NCBI RefSeq assembly: GCF_950295315.1
Contig: NC_080172.1
Coordinates: forward strand, 119,193,135-119,257,134
Origin: Erinaceus europaeus
Lineage: Eukaryota; Chordata; Mammalia; Eulipotyphla; Erinaceidae
Direction: 5' to 3'
Length of the DNA stretch: 64,000 nt
Positions within the stretch are counted from its first letter, which is position 1, and each line of letters starts with the position of its first letter. The position numbers were made by a program, and so were the translations under genes. Below the pieces are notes generated by a model that was given only the letters and a program-made list of their open reading frames with translations, did no database searches and was not told the DNA's origin. This document shows positions 23,950 through 34,996 of the stretch, in pieces.

Positions 23950-24042
23950 CCAGGGTTCCCTCCCGGGTATACAGAGAGGCGCCATGGACAGTGCCAGGGT
24001 TCCCTCCAGCTCCACAGAGAGGCGCCGTGGACAGTGCCAGGG
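23950..24042. repeat. Two tandem 44 bp units
   Basis: CCAGGGTTCCCTCC starts at 23950 and 23994, and a third CCAGGG at 24037. Each unit contains CAGAGAGGCGCC and TGGACAGTG. Confidence 0.85.
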
Positions 24043-24081
24043 AAATTCTGGGATGTTGGCATGGTGCAGTGGTATCCCTTT

Positions 24082-24092
24082 TCTCTCTCTCT

Positions 24093-24133
<41 letters not shown>
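24082..24133. repeat. (CT)n on the left of an assembly gap
   Basis: Pyrimidine repeat running directly into the run of N. Confidence 0.9.
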
Positions 24134-24333
24134 NNNNNNNNNNNNNNNNNNNNNNNNNNNNNNNNNNNNNNNNNNNNNNNNNNNNNNNNNNNNNNNNNNN
24201 NNNNNNNNNNNNNNNNNNNNNNNNNNNNNNNNNNNNNNNNNNNNNNNNNNNNNNNNNNNNNNNNNNNNNNNNNNNNNNNNNNNNNNNNNNNNNNNNNNNN
24301 NNNNNNNNNNNNNNNNNNNNNNNNNNNNNNNNN
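24134..24333. other. Assembly gap, 200 N
   Basis: Exactly 200 unknown bases, a round placeholder length. Reading frames drawn through it are meaningless. Confidence 0.99.
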
Positions 24334-24490
24334 GAGGGAGAGACAGAGGGAGAGACCAGAGGGAGAGGCAGAGGGAGAGACAGAGGGAGAGGGAGAGGGA
24401 GAGGGAGAGGCAGAGGGAGAGGGAGAGGGAGAGGGAGAGGGAGAGGGAGAGGGGAAGGGAGAGGGGGAGTGGGAGGGAGAGGCAGAGGCG
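24334..24490. repeat. GA-rich repeat on the right of the gap
   Basis: GAGGGAGAGACAGAGGGAGA-type purine repeat on the plus strand, the opposite strand polarity to the CT repeat left of the gap. Confidence 0.9.
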
Positions 24491-24566
24491 AGAGGTGAGC
24501 CAGGGAGCAGAAAGTTGGCCTTGGCTTGAGGAGGAGGGACAGACCCGAGGAAGCCTGGCGGCCAAG

Positions 24567-24690
24567 CGGGCCAGCTCCCCCCCCCTCCTCCACCCCCGCT
24601 CCCTCCCCCCTCCTCCACCCCTTCCCCTTTCCGTCCTCCCCTCCCCCTCCCCCTACTCTCGCTCCTCCCCTCCCCCTAGACTCCGCCTCC
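24567..24690. repeat. C/T-rich low-complexity tract
   Basis: Runs of CCTCC, CCCCTT and CCCTCC on the plus strand. Confidence 0.85.
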
Positions 24691-25244
24691 CCCACACCCC
24701 CCTGGGGTGTTTAACCCGCAGGCCGCTGTTGGGTGGGTCCTGGGAGGACAGATGGAAGCCTCTCGCCCAGGCAGGCGGGATGCCACAGAAAAAGGCGGCG
24801 GGGGGGGGGGGGGTGCGGGGGACAGGGGCGACCTGCAGGCACAACCTGGGCACAGGGGAACACACCGCACCCACTGCAAACCCTTGGGGCTGGCGCTTGC
24901 CCTCCCGCACCCAGGAGAGGGATGCCTCTTTGCCTTCCTCTGGGGTTGCCCGGGGGGGATGCCGGCCTGGAGCCCAAACCCTGGGGAGACATGCGGCCTG
25001 ATCAGGCTCCTTGTAGCCAAGGACACCTGCCCCCAGGGACCCGCTTCACTCACCACCCCCCAGCTCAAGCAGCTGGCTCCAAGCCAAACACAAGCCAGGA
25101 CACCCCGGGGACCTCGCAGGTGACAGGACCCTTCAGCGTGAGGGTCTCTGGGCCACAGCTGTTCCCCTCCAGCTCCTGCTGGACTGTCAGGACTGCGGCT
25201 GCCAGGAGTCAGCCCTGCAAAGGGACCAGACCTAGCAGCGGGGA
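24691..25244. other. Unannotated GC-rich sequence
   Basis: No recognised gene or mobile element. A G-run with one short interruption lies at about 24796-24825. Long frames on both strands are GC artefacts. Confidence 0.5.
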
Positions 25245-25345
25245 GGATGGGGGCTCCAGGTCCGAGCCTGGACTTGAGCCCAGCTCTGCCATCTCTCACT
25301 GTGCCTCTGGGCAGGTCACCTGCCCTGTCTGCATCCCCGTGACTG
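25245..25345 (+). mobile_element. MIR SINE, ancient
   Basis: GAGCCCAGCTCTGCCATCTC, CTGTGCCTCTGGGCAGGTCA and CCTGCCCTGTCTGCATC follow the order of the mammalian MIR core (a GCTCTGCCAC..TGGGCAAGTCA..CCTCTCTG type pattern). Degraded, as expected of this old family. Confidence 0.6.
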
Positions 25346-25454
25346 GCAGTGCCAGCAGGACGTAGGCAACCAGGAGGGACCCAGGCGGAGCAGAGGAGCA
25401 GGGAGCTTCTGGGAGGGACCCAGCTGCTGCTTCCATGCCCCCCATGCACACACG

Positions 25455-26030
25455 GACATCCGGTCACACGTGCACATGAAGACACACACACACAACACAC
25501 ACGGACATCTGGCCACATGTGCACATGCAGACACACACACAGAGCCATCTGGCCATACGTGCACATGCAGACACACACATCTGGCCACACGTGCACATGC
25601 AGACACACACATCTGGCCACATGTGCACATGCAGACACACACACACAGACTTCTGGCTACACATGCACGTGCAGACACACACAGACTTCTGGCCACACAT
25701 GCAGACACACACACAACATACACACAGACTTCTGGCCACACATGCACATGCAGACACACACACACAGAGACATCTGGCCACACATGCACATGCAGACACA
25801 CACATACACAGAGACATTTGGCCACATGAGCACATGCAGACACACACATGTGCACATGCAGACACACAAGTGCACATGCAGACACACATGCACATGCAGA
25901 CACATGTGCACATGCAGACACACATGCACATGCAGATACACATGTATATGTAGACACATGTGTGCATGTGCAGACACACACATGCACGTGCAGACACACA
26001 CACGTGCACATACAGGCACAGGCGTTCTTG
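25455..26030. repeat. CA-rich minisatellite, ~30 bp unit
   Basis: Repeated blocks of CATCTGGCCACA followed by TGTGCACATGCAGACACACA, with variable CA tails. Units shorten to the GCACATGCAGACACA core towards 25850-26000. Long His/Thr-rich frames (plus) and Cys/Val-rich frames (minus) come from the repeat. Confidence 0.9.
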
Positions 26031-26810
26031 CACACACATGCCATCAACAGACAGGGAAGCTGAAGGCTGCGGGGCCTGTCCAGGCACTGAGGTTCCCTGA
26101 CAGTGTCTGCTGTGAGGTGAGCGCCAGCCCCGTGCTGGGAGAGGAAAGCAGATGTCACCAACAGGTGATAAGGTTCCAAGCAGCCCTTCCATTTCTGGGG
26201 CGTTTGTCTTTTTCCCAAAAACACATCCGTGCACTGCTGACCTTGCCTGAGATTGAGAGTCCTCTGAGGGGGCGGAGGAGGTGCTACCCTGTCACACTGA
26301 CAGGTGACCAGCCAAGGTCATGGGCTCATGGGAAGAGCAAGGAGAAGCCACTCTCCCCGGCTATGGCTCCAAGGGCCGCCCTGCAGTGTCCCAGTGGTCA
26401 GGGCTGGGACCCCCACTCATTCTGACCTCACCGGGCCCCTCCTCCCTCCCCGCTGCAAAGCTGATTCCACCCCGTGGACCTACCTCACTGCACAGACACC
26501 TGGGAAGACCTGAGGCCCACCTGCACAGAGGTGGGAGCAAGAGTTAGCCCTTCTGTGGCCCTCGCCTTCTACCCAGTGCGGGTACACACGGCAGCATCCA
26601 GGCCACCACTCCCCACGGTCCAGACACGGAGACGCAGGGCGTCTCACACTCAGCAAAACACTCCTGTAGCTGTTCCACACCATTTACTCTCCACCAACCC
26701 GCAGACATGCCAGCATGGGGACAGCCAGCCCAGAACACAGGTAAAGCACCAGGTGTCACCAAGGCCGTGAGTGCAGGCTCCACTCTGTGGGGGAGGCCTG
26801 GACAGAGGGT
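26031..26810. other. Unannotated sequence
   Basis: No gene, RNA or repeat recognised between the CA-rich and 36 bp arrays. Confidence 0.45.
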
Positions 26811-28832
26811 GACTGACTGCACCACCCTCCAGTCAGCCCTGAGACACAGACCCTGTGCCCCCCTCCCATCAGCTCTGAGACACAGGCCATGCACCACCCT
26901 CCAGTCAGCCCTGAGACACAGGCCCTGTGCCATCCTCCAGTCAATCCCTGAGACACAGGCACTGTGCCACCCTCCAGTCAGCTCTGAGACACAGGCCTGT
27001 GCCACCCTCCAGTCAGCCCTGAGACACAGGCCCTGTGCCACCCTCCAATCAGCCCTGAGACACAGGCCCTGTGCCACCCTCCAGTCAGCCCTGAGACACA
27101 GGCCCTGTGCCACCCTCCAGTCAGCTCTGAGACACAGGCCCTGTGCCACCCTCCAGTCAGCCCTGAGACACAGGCCCTGTGCCACCCTCCAGTCAGCCCT
27201 GAGACACAGGCCTGTGCCACCCTCCAGTCAGCTCCTAGACACAGGCCCTGTGCCACCCTCCAGTCAGCCCTGAGACACAGGCCCTGTGCCACCCTCCAGT
27301 CAGCCCTGAGACACAGGCCCTGTGCCACCCTCCAGTCAGCCCTGAGACACAGGCCCTGTGCCACCCTCCAGTCAACTCTGAGACACAGGCCCTGTGCCAC
27401 CCTCCAGTCAGCCCTGAGACACAGGCCTGTGCCACCCTCCAGTCAGCTCCTAGACACAGGCACTGTGCCACCCTCCAGTCAGCCCTGAGACACAGGCCCT
27501 GTGCCACCCTCCAGTCAGCCCTGAGACACAGGCCCTGTGCCACCCTCCAGTCAGCCCTGAGACACAGGCCCTGTGCCACCCTCCAGTCAGCCCTGAGACA
27601 CAGGCCCTGTGCCACCCTCCAGTCAGCCCTGAGACACAGGCCCTGTGCCACCCTCCAGTCAGCCCTGAGACACAGGCCCTGTGCCACCCTCCAGTCAGCC
27701 CTGAGACACAGGCCTGTGCCACCCTCCAGTCAGCTCCTAGACACAGGCACTGTGCCACCCTCCAGACAGCTCCTAGACACAGGCCCTGTGCCACCCTCCA
27801 GTCAGCCCTGAGACACAGGCCCTGTGCCACCCTCCAGTCAGCCCTGAGACACAGGCCCTGTGCCACCCTCCAATCAGCCCTGAGACACAGGCCCTGTGCC
27901 ACCCTCCAGTCAGCCCTGAGACACAGGCCCTGTGCCACCCTCCAGTCAGCTCTGAGACACAGGCCCTGTGCCACCCTCCAGTCAGCCCTGAGACACAGGC
28001 CTGTGCCACCCTCCAGTCAGCTCCTAGACACAGGCCCTGTGCCACCCTCCAGTCAGCTCCTAGACACAGGCCCTGTGCCACCCTCCAGTCAGCCCTGAGA
28101 CACAGGCCCTGTGCCACCCTCCAGTCAGCTCTGAGACACAGGCCCTGTGCCACCCTCCAGTTAGTTCTGAGACACAGACAGGCCTGTGCCACCCTCCAGT
28201 CAGCCCTGAGACACAGGCCCTGTGCCACCCTCCAGTCAGCCCTGAGACACAGGCCCTGTGCCACCCTCCAGTCAGCTCTGAGACACAGGCCCTGTGCCAC
28301 CCTCCAGTCAGCCCTGAGACACAGGCCCTGTGCCACCCTCCAGTCAGCCCTGAGACACAGGCCCTGTGCCACCCTCCAGTCAGCTCCTAGACAAAGGCCG
28401 TGTGCCATCCTCCAGTCAATCCCTGAGACACAGGCACTGTGCCACCCTCCAGTCAGCTCCAAGACACAGGCCCTGTGCCAACCTCCAGTCAGCCCTGAGA
28501 CACAGGCCCTGTGCCACCCTCCAGTCAACTCTGAGACACAGGCCCTGTGCCACCCTCCAGTCAGCTCTGAGACACAGGCCCTGTGCCACCCTCCAGTCAG
28601 CTCCTAGACACAGGCCCTGTGCCACCCTCCAGTTATCTCTGAGACACAGGCCCTATGCCACCCTCCAGTCAACTCTGAGACACAGGCCTGTGCCACCCTC
28701 CAGTCAGCTCTGAGACACAGGCCCTGTGCCACCCTCCAGTCAGCTCTGAGACACAGGCTCTGTGCCACCCTCAGTCAGCTCTGAGACACAGGCCCTGCAC
28801 CACCCTCCAGTCAGCTCTGAGACACAGGCGCC
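26811..28832. repeat. Minisatellite, 36 bp unit, ~56 copies
   Basis: Each unit reads CCACCCTCCAGTCAGCCCTG then AGACACAGGCCCTGTG. Because 36 is a multiple of three and the main unit lacks stops in several frames, it gives long open frames with a 12-residue period. These do not support a gene: the frames start and stop with unit-length variants. A variant block (single-C CACAGGCCTGTG followed by CAGCTCCTAGACAC) recurs near 27200, 27425, 27715 and 28005, showing local higher-order duplication. Confidence 0.97.
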
Positions 28833-29129
28833 ACACTCTTCTAGCGGTTGGTGGGCACCCTTTATCCCAGCCCCAGACCAGGATCCCGACACAGCCTGGC
28901 CGCATTCCAGTCTTTCTCTGAAGGCTGAAGACGCACTGGCGCTCCTGGCTTCTCCTGGGAGCCCCCCCTGCTCTGTGCTCAGCACCGAGGTGTCATTACT
29001 CACTGGACGCTGGCACTGGAGGCCTTGAATAAGCTGGCCGTCTCCCTCAGTCTGTCTCTGACACAACATCATCAACAACAGATGTGCAGGGAATCTCGCC
29101 CTTCGTCTTCTGGTCTGTTTCCAGCAACC
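28833..29129. other. Unannotated sequence
   Basis: Mostly unique. GTCTGTCTCTGACACAACATCATCAACAACA near 29050-29080 (read as short pieces) resembles a SINE 3' body, but no head was found. Confidence 0.35.
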
Positions 29130-29290
29130 AAGCCGGTCAGGCTCCCAGCCCCCAGTCAGGTGCCGTTTGGGCTAAGGTGGGCTCTCCTTCCCGTGGAGGG
29201 TGGCTGAGGTGCGGATCCCTGGTGGTGTGCAGTTGTACCCCTCTTATTCTACGGACTTCTCGGTCATTATCAAATTGATTTTAAAAAGGT
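29130..29290 (+). mobile_element. 3' end of an interspersed repeat of unassigned class
   Basis: CTGGTGGTGTGCAGTTGTAC and CCCTCTTATTCTACGG followed by TCATTATCAAATTGATTT matches the end of the element at 62464-62640 (GTGTGGAATTGTGCCCCTGT). I recall such termini from hedgehog sequence but cannot assign a family. Confidence 0.45.
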
Positions 29291-29414
29291 GGGTCCCACC
29301 CTCCAACTCACCTGGGCTACAGCGCCCAGCAAAACCGAGCCTCTGGCCTGAATTGTGGCGGAGAGCTCCTGCACGGACATGCTTGTGGCGGAGTCCATGG
29401 CAAGTCCACGGAGG

Positions 29415-29493
29415 CCTGTATATGTATTCACACATATACACTCACATATTCACACATATACTCACACACTCACACACACACACACACACACAC
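29415..29493. repeat. CA/CACATA microsatellite
   Basis: TATTCACACATATACTCACA repeats leading into an uninterrupted (CA)n run. Confidence 0.9.
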
Positions 29494-30545
29494 CCCACAG
29501 TAGGAGAAAAAGCTTCGCATGCTGAGGGCAGTCTGGAGCTGGTGCAGGGACAGCAGAGACAGCTGGTGGTGTCTCCCTCTGCAGGCGGCTGGCGGCCGCC
29601 CCCCACAGGACTCGAGGAGACTACTTTCCTCTGCTTGTCACCGGGATCCTTCACTCAAATGGACTCTTGCAGGGACACAAGAGCTTAAAGACAGTAACAG
29701 AGGCAAGCTGCTGGGGCTCCAGTCCCCACCCTGGCTGCTCCCCACCACACGCCCAGACTCCCGGGTTTCTGCTCGCCTCTGCCTGCCGTGGTTCCAGAGA
29801 GCGCGGCTGGTGCTGCTCGCAGAGTCCTGTGCCAGCCACCATGCCCTCTCCCCAGCTCTACACAGGCCCAGAGAGCTCGCTCGCACCAAGCAGCCCCAGA
29901 GTCGCCAGGCAGCACGGTGCCCGGGAGGGCGTGCCAGAGCCTGGCCTCCTAGCTCCAAGGCTGAAGTTGTGGTCCCTGCACCCACCTCACGCGTGAAGCC
30001 CTGTGGGACACAGGAGCTCTAGCCAGGTGCAACTGGGCGGAAGGTGAAAGGTTGGCTCCCCCCAACAGGGACGCTTGCCGTGTGTCTCTGGGGCCCAGGG
30101 CCTGGGGGGCGGAGGCTGCTTACTGTTATGCCAGCCTTCCAAGCCAGAGCCCCACAGCTGGCCCGGAAAGCAAGAAATGACGACAACAGTTCGGGACGTG
30201 AGGGGCAGCCGCTGACCCGGCCGCACCCACCCACCTGCAGCCACAGCAACCCTCCCAAGCAGGGGCAGGGACTCCAAGGAGACGCAGGGGCCAGCGGCCA
30301 CTCTGCCTCCAGCCCCTCCCAGAACAGGCAGATGTGTGGTGCCGGGCTTCAGGCTGTGGGGATACGTGTAAGCTTGGTCCCTGGATGGAGGTCTGGGAAA
30401 GACACCTCCTTGTCAGCCTCTCTCACAGAGATGAGCAAAGGGGAAAAATGTCTCTCAGACTCAGTTCTCCCTCATCAGAGTCTCAAGCCCACAGAGCTCT
30501 CACTGCTTCTCCCCACTAACTGCAGACCACCTGGCTGCCTGCTTT
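29494..30545. other. Unannotated sequence
   Basis: About 1 kb without recognised repeats. Overlapping frames of 100-167 codons occur on both strands, which argues against any one being coding. No conserved protein motif was seen. Confidence 0.45.
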
Positions 30546-31030
30546 AAGGTTCACTCAGAGTTCACATCGTCACTCAGAGTTCACACAATCACCTCACTTT
30601 TTGAACACACTCCATCATACACCTCAAACCCCAGACAAGAGAAACTCCAAACTCTATTTCCTTATGGCTTTTGATATCTATCAAGCCTTGTTTATCTTCT
30701 CTCTGTCTCACCCTGCTGGTTTAACCCCTATGCTTCTCTCAAATACCTTTGGATAATTAAGTTGCTTGCATCATGGAGACTAATTGTCTTGACCTTTATG
30801 TATCTCATCAATTTCTGTCATACCAGCCCCCTACCATAGGGGCAAGAAACCTGTAATTTCTGACGTATGTGAAAAATGTCCTTTGTTTAACTTGCTCTCT
30901 CTATATCCCCCACCCCTGAATAAAATGAGAGCGTTCCCGGTGTCTCTTGCCTATATCGTTGTGTCTCTTGAACAAGTGAGGGAGAACCGGTCATTTACCT
31001 TCCTGGCTGAGAGCCAACCCACATGAGCTC
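30546..31030 (+). mobile_element. Probable solo LTR of an endogenous retrovirus
   Basis: An AT-richer block in GC-rich surroundings. Near its 3' end is CTCTCTATATCCCCC (TATA-like), then a polyadenylation signal in CTGAATAAAATGAG. A GT-rich stretch with GTGTCTCTTG repeated twice follows. TATA box, close AATAAA and GT-rich segment in this order is typical of a retroviral LTR. No internal coding region lies on either side, so it would be a solo LTR. Terminal inverted TG/CA ends and a target duplication could not be fixed. Confidence 0.5.
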
Positions 31031-31359
31031 CAGCCTCAGGCCACGCAGGAAAAACAGTTACGCTCTCAGGCCCGGTAAGGAGAGAAGAGCAGACAGACCC
31101 GCCGTGCTCTGCTCTCCCCACAACCCTGGACGGTAGGCCCAGGTGGACAAGGCTTGAGCCTCCATGGACAGGAGAGGACCCAGGCCTCGGGAAGCAAGGG
31201 CTGGCCTTGAACCCTGAACACTGTCCCGGGCTGTCAGGCTTCCCTTCGCGGGCCAGGAGGCATGAAGTACCCCGACTAAGAGGCCCAGCGCAGCAGAGAA
31301 ATGAACCCAGCCAGACTGTGGCTCCTGACGGGGGTGTGGGTCCGGGGGTGGGGTCCGGA
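31031..31359. other. Unannotated sequence
   Basis: No recognised gene or repeat. Confidence 0.4.
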
Positions 31360-31480
31360 TTTCACAGACCTTGCATGCCCGAGGCCCAGAAGCTGCAGGT
31401 TCAGGCCCCAGCATCAGTGACTGCCAGAGCCCAACAGGCCACTGCGCTCTCTCTCCCCCTCTCGTTCGCTCCCTCGTGGT
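31360..31480 (+). mobile_element. SINE-like fragment
   Basis: TTGCATGCCCGAGGCCCAGA and GTTCAGGCCCCAGCATCAG (B-box-like) followed by a CT-rich tract, as in a tRNA-SINE of the third type. Confidence 0.45.
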
Positions 31481-31484
31481 AAAT

Positions 31485-32085
31485 ACTTGTTCCTCTTGTC
31501 ACAATTATTTTATTTTCATTTATTATTTTCTTACTTTCTCTGCTTTATTGAAGGGGGTGAATGGTTTAGGGCACAGCTGTTGACACACAGGTACAGCTTC
31601 TCGTCTCCCCGTGACAGCTGTTTGCAAGACACACTCTCCCCCAACCCAGGTCCTTCTGCACCTCAGGCACCAGGACCCCAGACCCCTCCATCCCGTCCCC
31701 TTCCTCCTTCCCCAGAATCCTTTACAATATACCACACCCAGTCTAGTTTCACCTTCTGTGCCCTTCACTGTCCTTGCTTCATTTATTATTATTATTATCT
31801 TTATTATCTTTATTGGATAGATTCAGGCGGAAACCAAGAGGGAAGGGGGTGTTAGGGAGAGACAGAGACACCTGCAGCCCTGCTTCACCACTCGCAAAGC
31901 TTTCCCCCTGCAGGTGGGAGCCAGGGGCTTGAACCCGGGCCCTTGTGCCCTGTAACGTGTGTGCTCAGCAGGTGTGCCCCCACCTGGCTCCACCTCTGAG
32001 TGACATCGTCTGGTGTTTGTCCTTCTCTTTCAGGCTGATCTCACCCAATATGCCGCCTTCAAGTTTCCTCTAAGATCATAAATAA
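31485..32085 (-). mobile_element. L1 3' end, minus strand, split by a SINE
   Basis: The right part (31992-32085) reads GCTGATCTCACCCAATATG and TTCAAGTTTCCTCTAAGATC. This aligns with the reverse complement of the L1 3' segment at about 20345-20435. The left part (31485-31782) is AT-rich with C-rich patches and is plausibly the 3' UTR of the same element. A SINE at 31783-31991 interrupts it. Confidence 0.55.
31783..31991 (-). mobile_element. ~200 bp SINE nested in L1
   Basis: Tail TTATTATTATTATTATC at the low side, then CACCTGCAGCCCTGCTTCAC, CTTGAACCCGGGCCCTTG and a CACCTGGCTCC head. L1-like sequence flanks it on both sides. Confidence 0.85.
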
Positions 32086-32439
32086 TTAAAATAATTAAAG
32101 GGGACTAAGGAGGAGACGGCCCCACTACACTCAGAAAGAGCTCCAGACTTCACATGCCACCCACCACTCAGAGAGTTCACTGGACACCCGGACCCCGCCA
32201 CTCCTCCACCCGCCCATCCGGGCACCTTAGAAGGTGACTGTGCCGGCATCTCTCCGTGCACCTCCCCAAGGACTCTGGGGCAGAAAGCAGAGTGGTTAGC
32301 TCCGAGCTGTGCGCTCAGGACAGGCAGCCAGGCTAGCTCAAGGCTGAGCGCTCGACTGCTGGGTGCCATGGCCTCCCTGAGGGTACCAAGAACCAGCCTC
32401 TCCTGGTGTGTGGGCCTCATCTTGCCTGTGGAAACAGGG

Positions 32440-32616
32440 ACAGGGGACAGGTACATAGTACTACACGCGAGGACCAGGGTCCGAGCCCCTACTCCCCACC
32501 TACAGGAGGGACACTTCACGAGCGGTGAAGCAGGGCTGCAGGTGTCTCTCTGTCTCTTTCCCTCTCTGCCTCCCCCTCCTCTCAATTTCTCTGTCTCCCT
32601 CCAATAAAAGTGTGAA
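32440..32616 (+). mobile_element. ~200 bp SINE
   Basis: B-box-like GGTCCGAGCCCC, middle CACGAGCGGTGAAGCAGGGC, CT-rich tract and CCAATAAAAGTG tail. The head is degraded. Confidence 0.8.
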
Positions 32617-33512
32617 AGAAGGAGCAGCAGAGGGAGGTGTAGATGGAAGGACAAGACGGCTTGCAGACCAAGGACTCTCTGCGAGCCCAGTGGGACAGCT
32701 GGGTCCTTTCGCCCAGAAGCAGATCCACGTGCCTCACTTCCAGGGGCTCCCGCCGCTTGCGCCAGGGCACGGACGAAGCTCTCCAGCTGGCCCTCCACCC
32801 CTTGCCGCGGCAACAGGACGCGGGCACCTGAGTCCCAGAGCCCCTGCCCAGGGCTCAGACGGCTGTGGCTCGGCCCCAGCAGCTATGTGACCACTGACTT
32901 CCGAGCTCAGGTTCCCCTGAGGGGACAGTGCCCAGAGCTGGGCCCTCTAGCCCCCAAGGGCCCCGTCCCACGGTGTGAGGCGGCAGGGGAGAGAAGAGCG
33001 ACTTCCCCACACAGTGGGCAGAGAACTCCAGGACGGGGGCTGCCCAGCTGGGCACAGAGCCCGAGTCTGGGCCCCAGGTCTCACCCTCCCAGTCCCCCGG
33101 TCGCACCTGGCCGGCGTGTGCTCTGTCGCTGGGCCCAGGCGAGCGCGTGAGGCAAGGGAGAATCAGAGAGCTGAGCCCACTCCCACCTGCACCCCTGGCG
33201 GCTCTCAGAACCCCTCAGCTGTCACGCGGGTGGCCCAGCTCAGCCACAGGGGGAGACTGTGAGGATGAGATGAGGTGCTGACCCAGGCGCCAACTCAGCC
33301 GCCAGAGCCAGCAGGACAGACGGAGCTCCCAACAGCAAGTCTCAGCTGGACGGACGGAGCTTCTTCTTCCTGGGGGACTGACCCTCACTGGCCCTGCTGG
33401 ACCCTGGGCACAGCTGGGGCTGCGGGAAGACGGGCACCTGGTCTGGAGGCACAGCTCCGGGCACATGTGAGGACAACGTGAGGAGAGAGAGCAAAGCCTC
33501 AGAGAAAGACAG
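32617..33512. other. Unannotated GC-rich sequence
   Basis: About 900 bp without recognised elements. Many overlapping frames on both strands, none with a recognisable domain. Confidence 0.45.
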
Positions 33513-33653
33513 CTGGGGGCTGGGCGGCCACACCCGTGACCATGTGCAACGCCCCGGTTTAGCCCCCGGCTCCCCGCCTGCAGGGGGACACCTGGTGAGA
33601 GGTGAGCAGGTCTGCAGCTATCTGTCCCTCTCTATCCACCCCTCCTCGATTTC
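33513..33653 (+). mobile_element. ~200 bp SINE, truncated
   Basis: Head GGGGGCTGGGCGGCCACACC, B-box region CCCCGGTTTAGCCCC, middle TGGTGAGAGGTGAGCAGGTC and CT-rich end. It abuts the next SINE tail to tail. Confidence 0.75.
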
Positions 33654-33953
33654 TTTTTAATTTTTTATATTTATTTATTTTCCCTTTTGTTGCCCTTGTT
33701 GTTTTACTGTTGTAGTTATTATTGTTGTTATTGATGCCGTCATTGTTGTTGGATAGGACAGAGAGAAATGGAGAGAGGAGGGGAAGACAGAGAGGGGGAG
33801 AGAAAGACAGACACCCGCAGACCTGCTTCACCGCCTGTGAAGCGACCGACTCCCCTGCAGGTGGGGAGCCGGGAGCTCGAACCGGGATCCTTAGGCCGGT
33901 CCTTACGCTTTGCGCCACCTGCACTTAACCCGCTGCGCTACCGCCCGGCTCCC
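33654..33953 (-). mobile_element. ~300 bp SINE
   Basis: The minus strand starts GGGAGCCGGGCGGTAGCGCA with a good A box (TAGCGCAGCGGG) and B box (GGTTCGAGCTC), then CTTCACAGGCGGTGAAGCAG. It ends with the GGGCAACAAAAGGG tail. One of the best-preserved copies in the window. Confidence 0.95.
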
Positions 33954-33993
33954 CCCCCCCCAACTTCTATCTGATTAAAGGAGAAAAGAAAAA

Positions 33994-34075
33994 AATGGCC
34001 AATGGGGAGCAGTGGATTTGTAGTGCCAGCACTGAGCCCCAGGGATAACCCTGGTGGCAATAAAAACTAATGAAA
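33994..34075 (+). mobile_element. Isolated 3' tail of the ~300 bp SINE
   Basis: GGAGCAGTGGATTTGTAGTG and AACCCTGGTGGCAATAAAAA match the distal tail of the full copy at 35011-35310, but without a head. Confidence 0.65.
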
Positions 34076-34211
34076 GCAGGAAAGAGGCATACAGACAGGA
34101 CGCGCTCCTACACACACCCAAGGCCAAGAGGCAATAGGCCAGACAGGCGCAGAAGGGCCGGAGCAGAGTGGCTGCTGACTCTGCCTTGTGGGCAGCAGAG
34201 ACAGCAGGACA

Positions 34212-34350
34212 GATAAAATGTCTGGACACGAGGGGAGAGAGGGAGAGAGGGAGGGAGAAAGGGAGGGAGAGAGAGGGGGAGGGAGAGAAGGAGGGAGAGA
34301 GAGGGAGGGAGAGAAGGAGGGAGAGAAAGGGAGAGGGAATGGAGGGACAG
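34212..34350. repeat. GGGA/GGGAGA simple repeat
   Basis: Purine-only plus strand built of GAGAGGGAGGGAGA-like blocks. Confidence 0.95.
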
Positions 34351-34435
34351 ACAGGCCAAGAGAGGAGAGCAAGAGAAACGTCAGGCCAGGAGCAGTTTCC
34401 CCAGAGAAAAACCAAAACCTCACGTCCAGCCGTTT

Positions 34436-34692
34436 GGACACCTTGTACCGTGTGCAGTCCCGTGAGCATTCGGAGAGCACGCGAGGCACCTGCCCGTCTC
34501 CACCCTGTGCCGTGCGCAGTCCCGCGAGCATTCGGAGAACACGCGAGGCACCTGCCCGTCTCCACCCTGTGCCGTGCGCAGTCCCGCGAGCATTCGGAGA
34601 ACACGCGAGGCACCTGCCCGTCTCCACCCTGTGCCGTGCGCAGTCCCGTGAACATTCGGAGAACACGCGAGGCACCTGCACGTCTCCACTCT
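34436..34692. repeat. Minisatellite, 62 bp unit, ~4 copies
   Basis: Units start CACCTGCCCGTCTCCACCCT and include GTGCGCAGTCCCGCGAGCAT and GAACACGCGAGG. Copies differ at only a few positions. Confidence 0.95.
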
Positions 34693-34741
34693 GCTGAAAC
34701 CATGGTTCCTATATTTTGAGACATTCCTGGAAAAAGATGTT

Positions 34742-34921
34742 TACGATTTATTTATTGGATACAGACAGTGAGAATTGAGAGGAGGGGAAGGTATGAGAGG
34801 AAAAGAGACAGAGAGACACCCGCAGCCCTGTTCCTTTCCCTCTGCAGGTGGGGGGCTCGAACCCAGGTCCTTGCGCCTGGTAAGATGTGCACTCAACCAG
34901 GGGAGTCGCCACCCAGCCGCT
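34742..34921 (-). mobile_element. ~200 bp SINE
   Basis: ATTTATTTATTGGATACAGA tail side, CACCCGCAGCCCTG, GGGGGCTCGAACCCAGGTCC and a CCACCCAGCCGC head end. The GGTGAAGCAGG middle is partly deleted. Confidence 0.85.
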
Positions 34922-34996
34922 GCGCCTGGCAGTTACAGTGGGAGAAATGAAGAGTCTCTGCCCCGCGGAGTTTTCTGGGATTCTCACCCTTCCTCA

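Noticed and set aside
23724..25001. Frames of 195-425 codons around 23.7-25.0 kb
   Set aside because: They pass through 200 N and simple repeats, so the translation is not meaningful.
26544..28713. Several 100-250-codon frames in the 36 bp array
   Set aside because: Twelve-residue periodicity on both strands; they begin and end at unit-length variants, not at gene signals.
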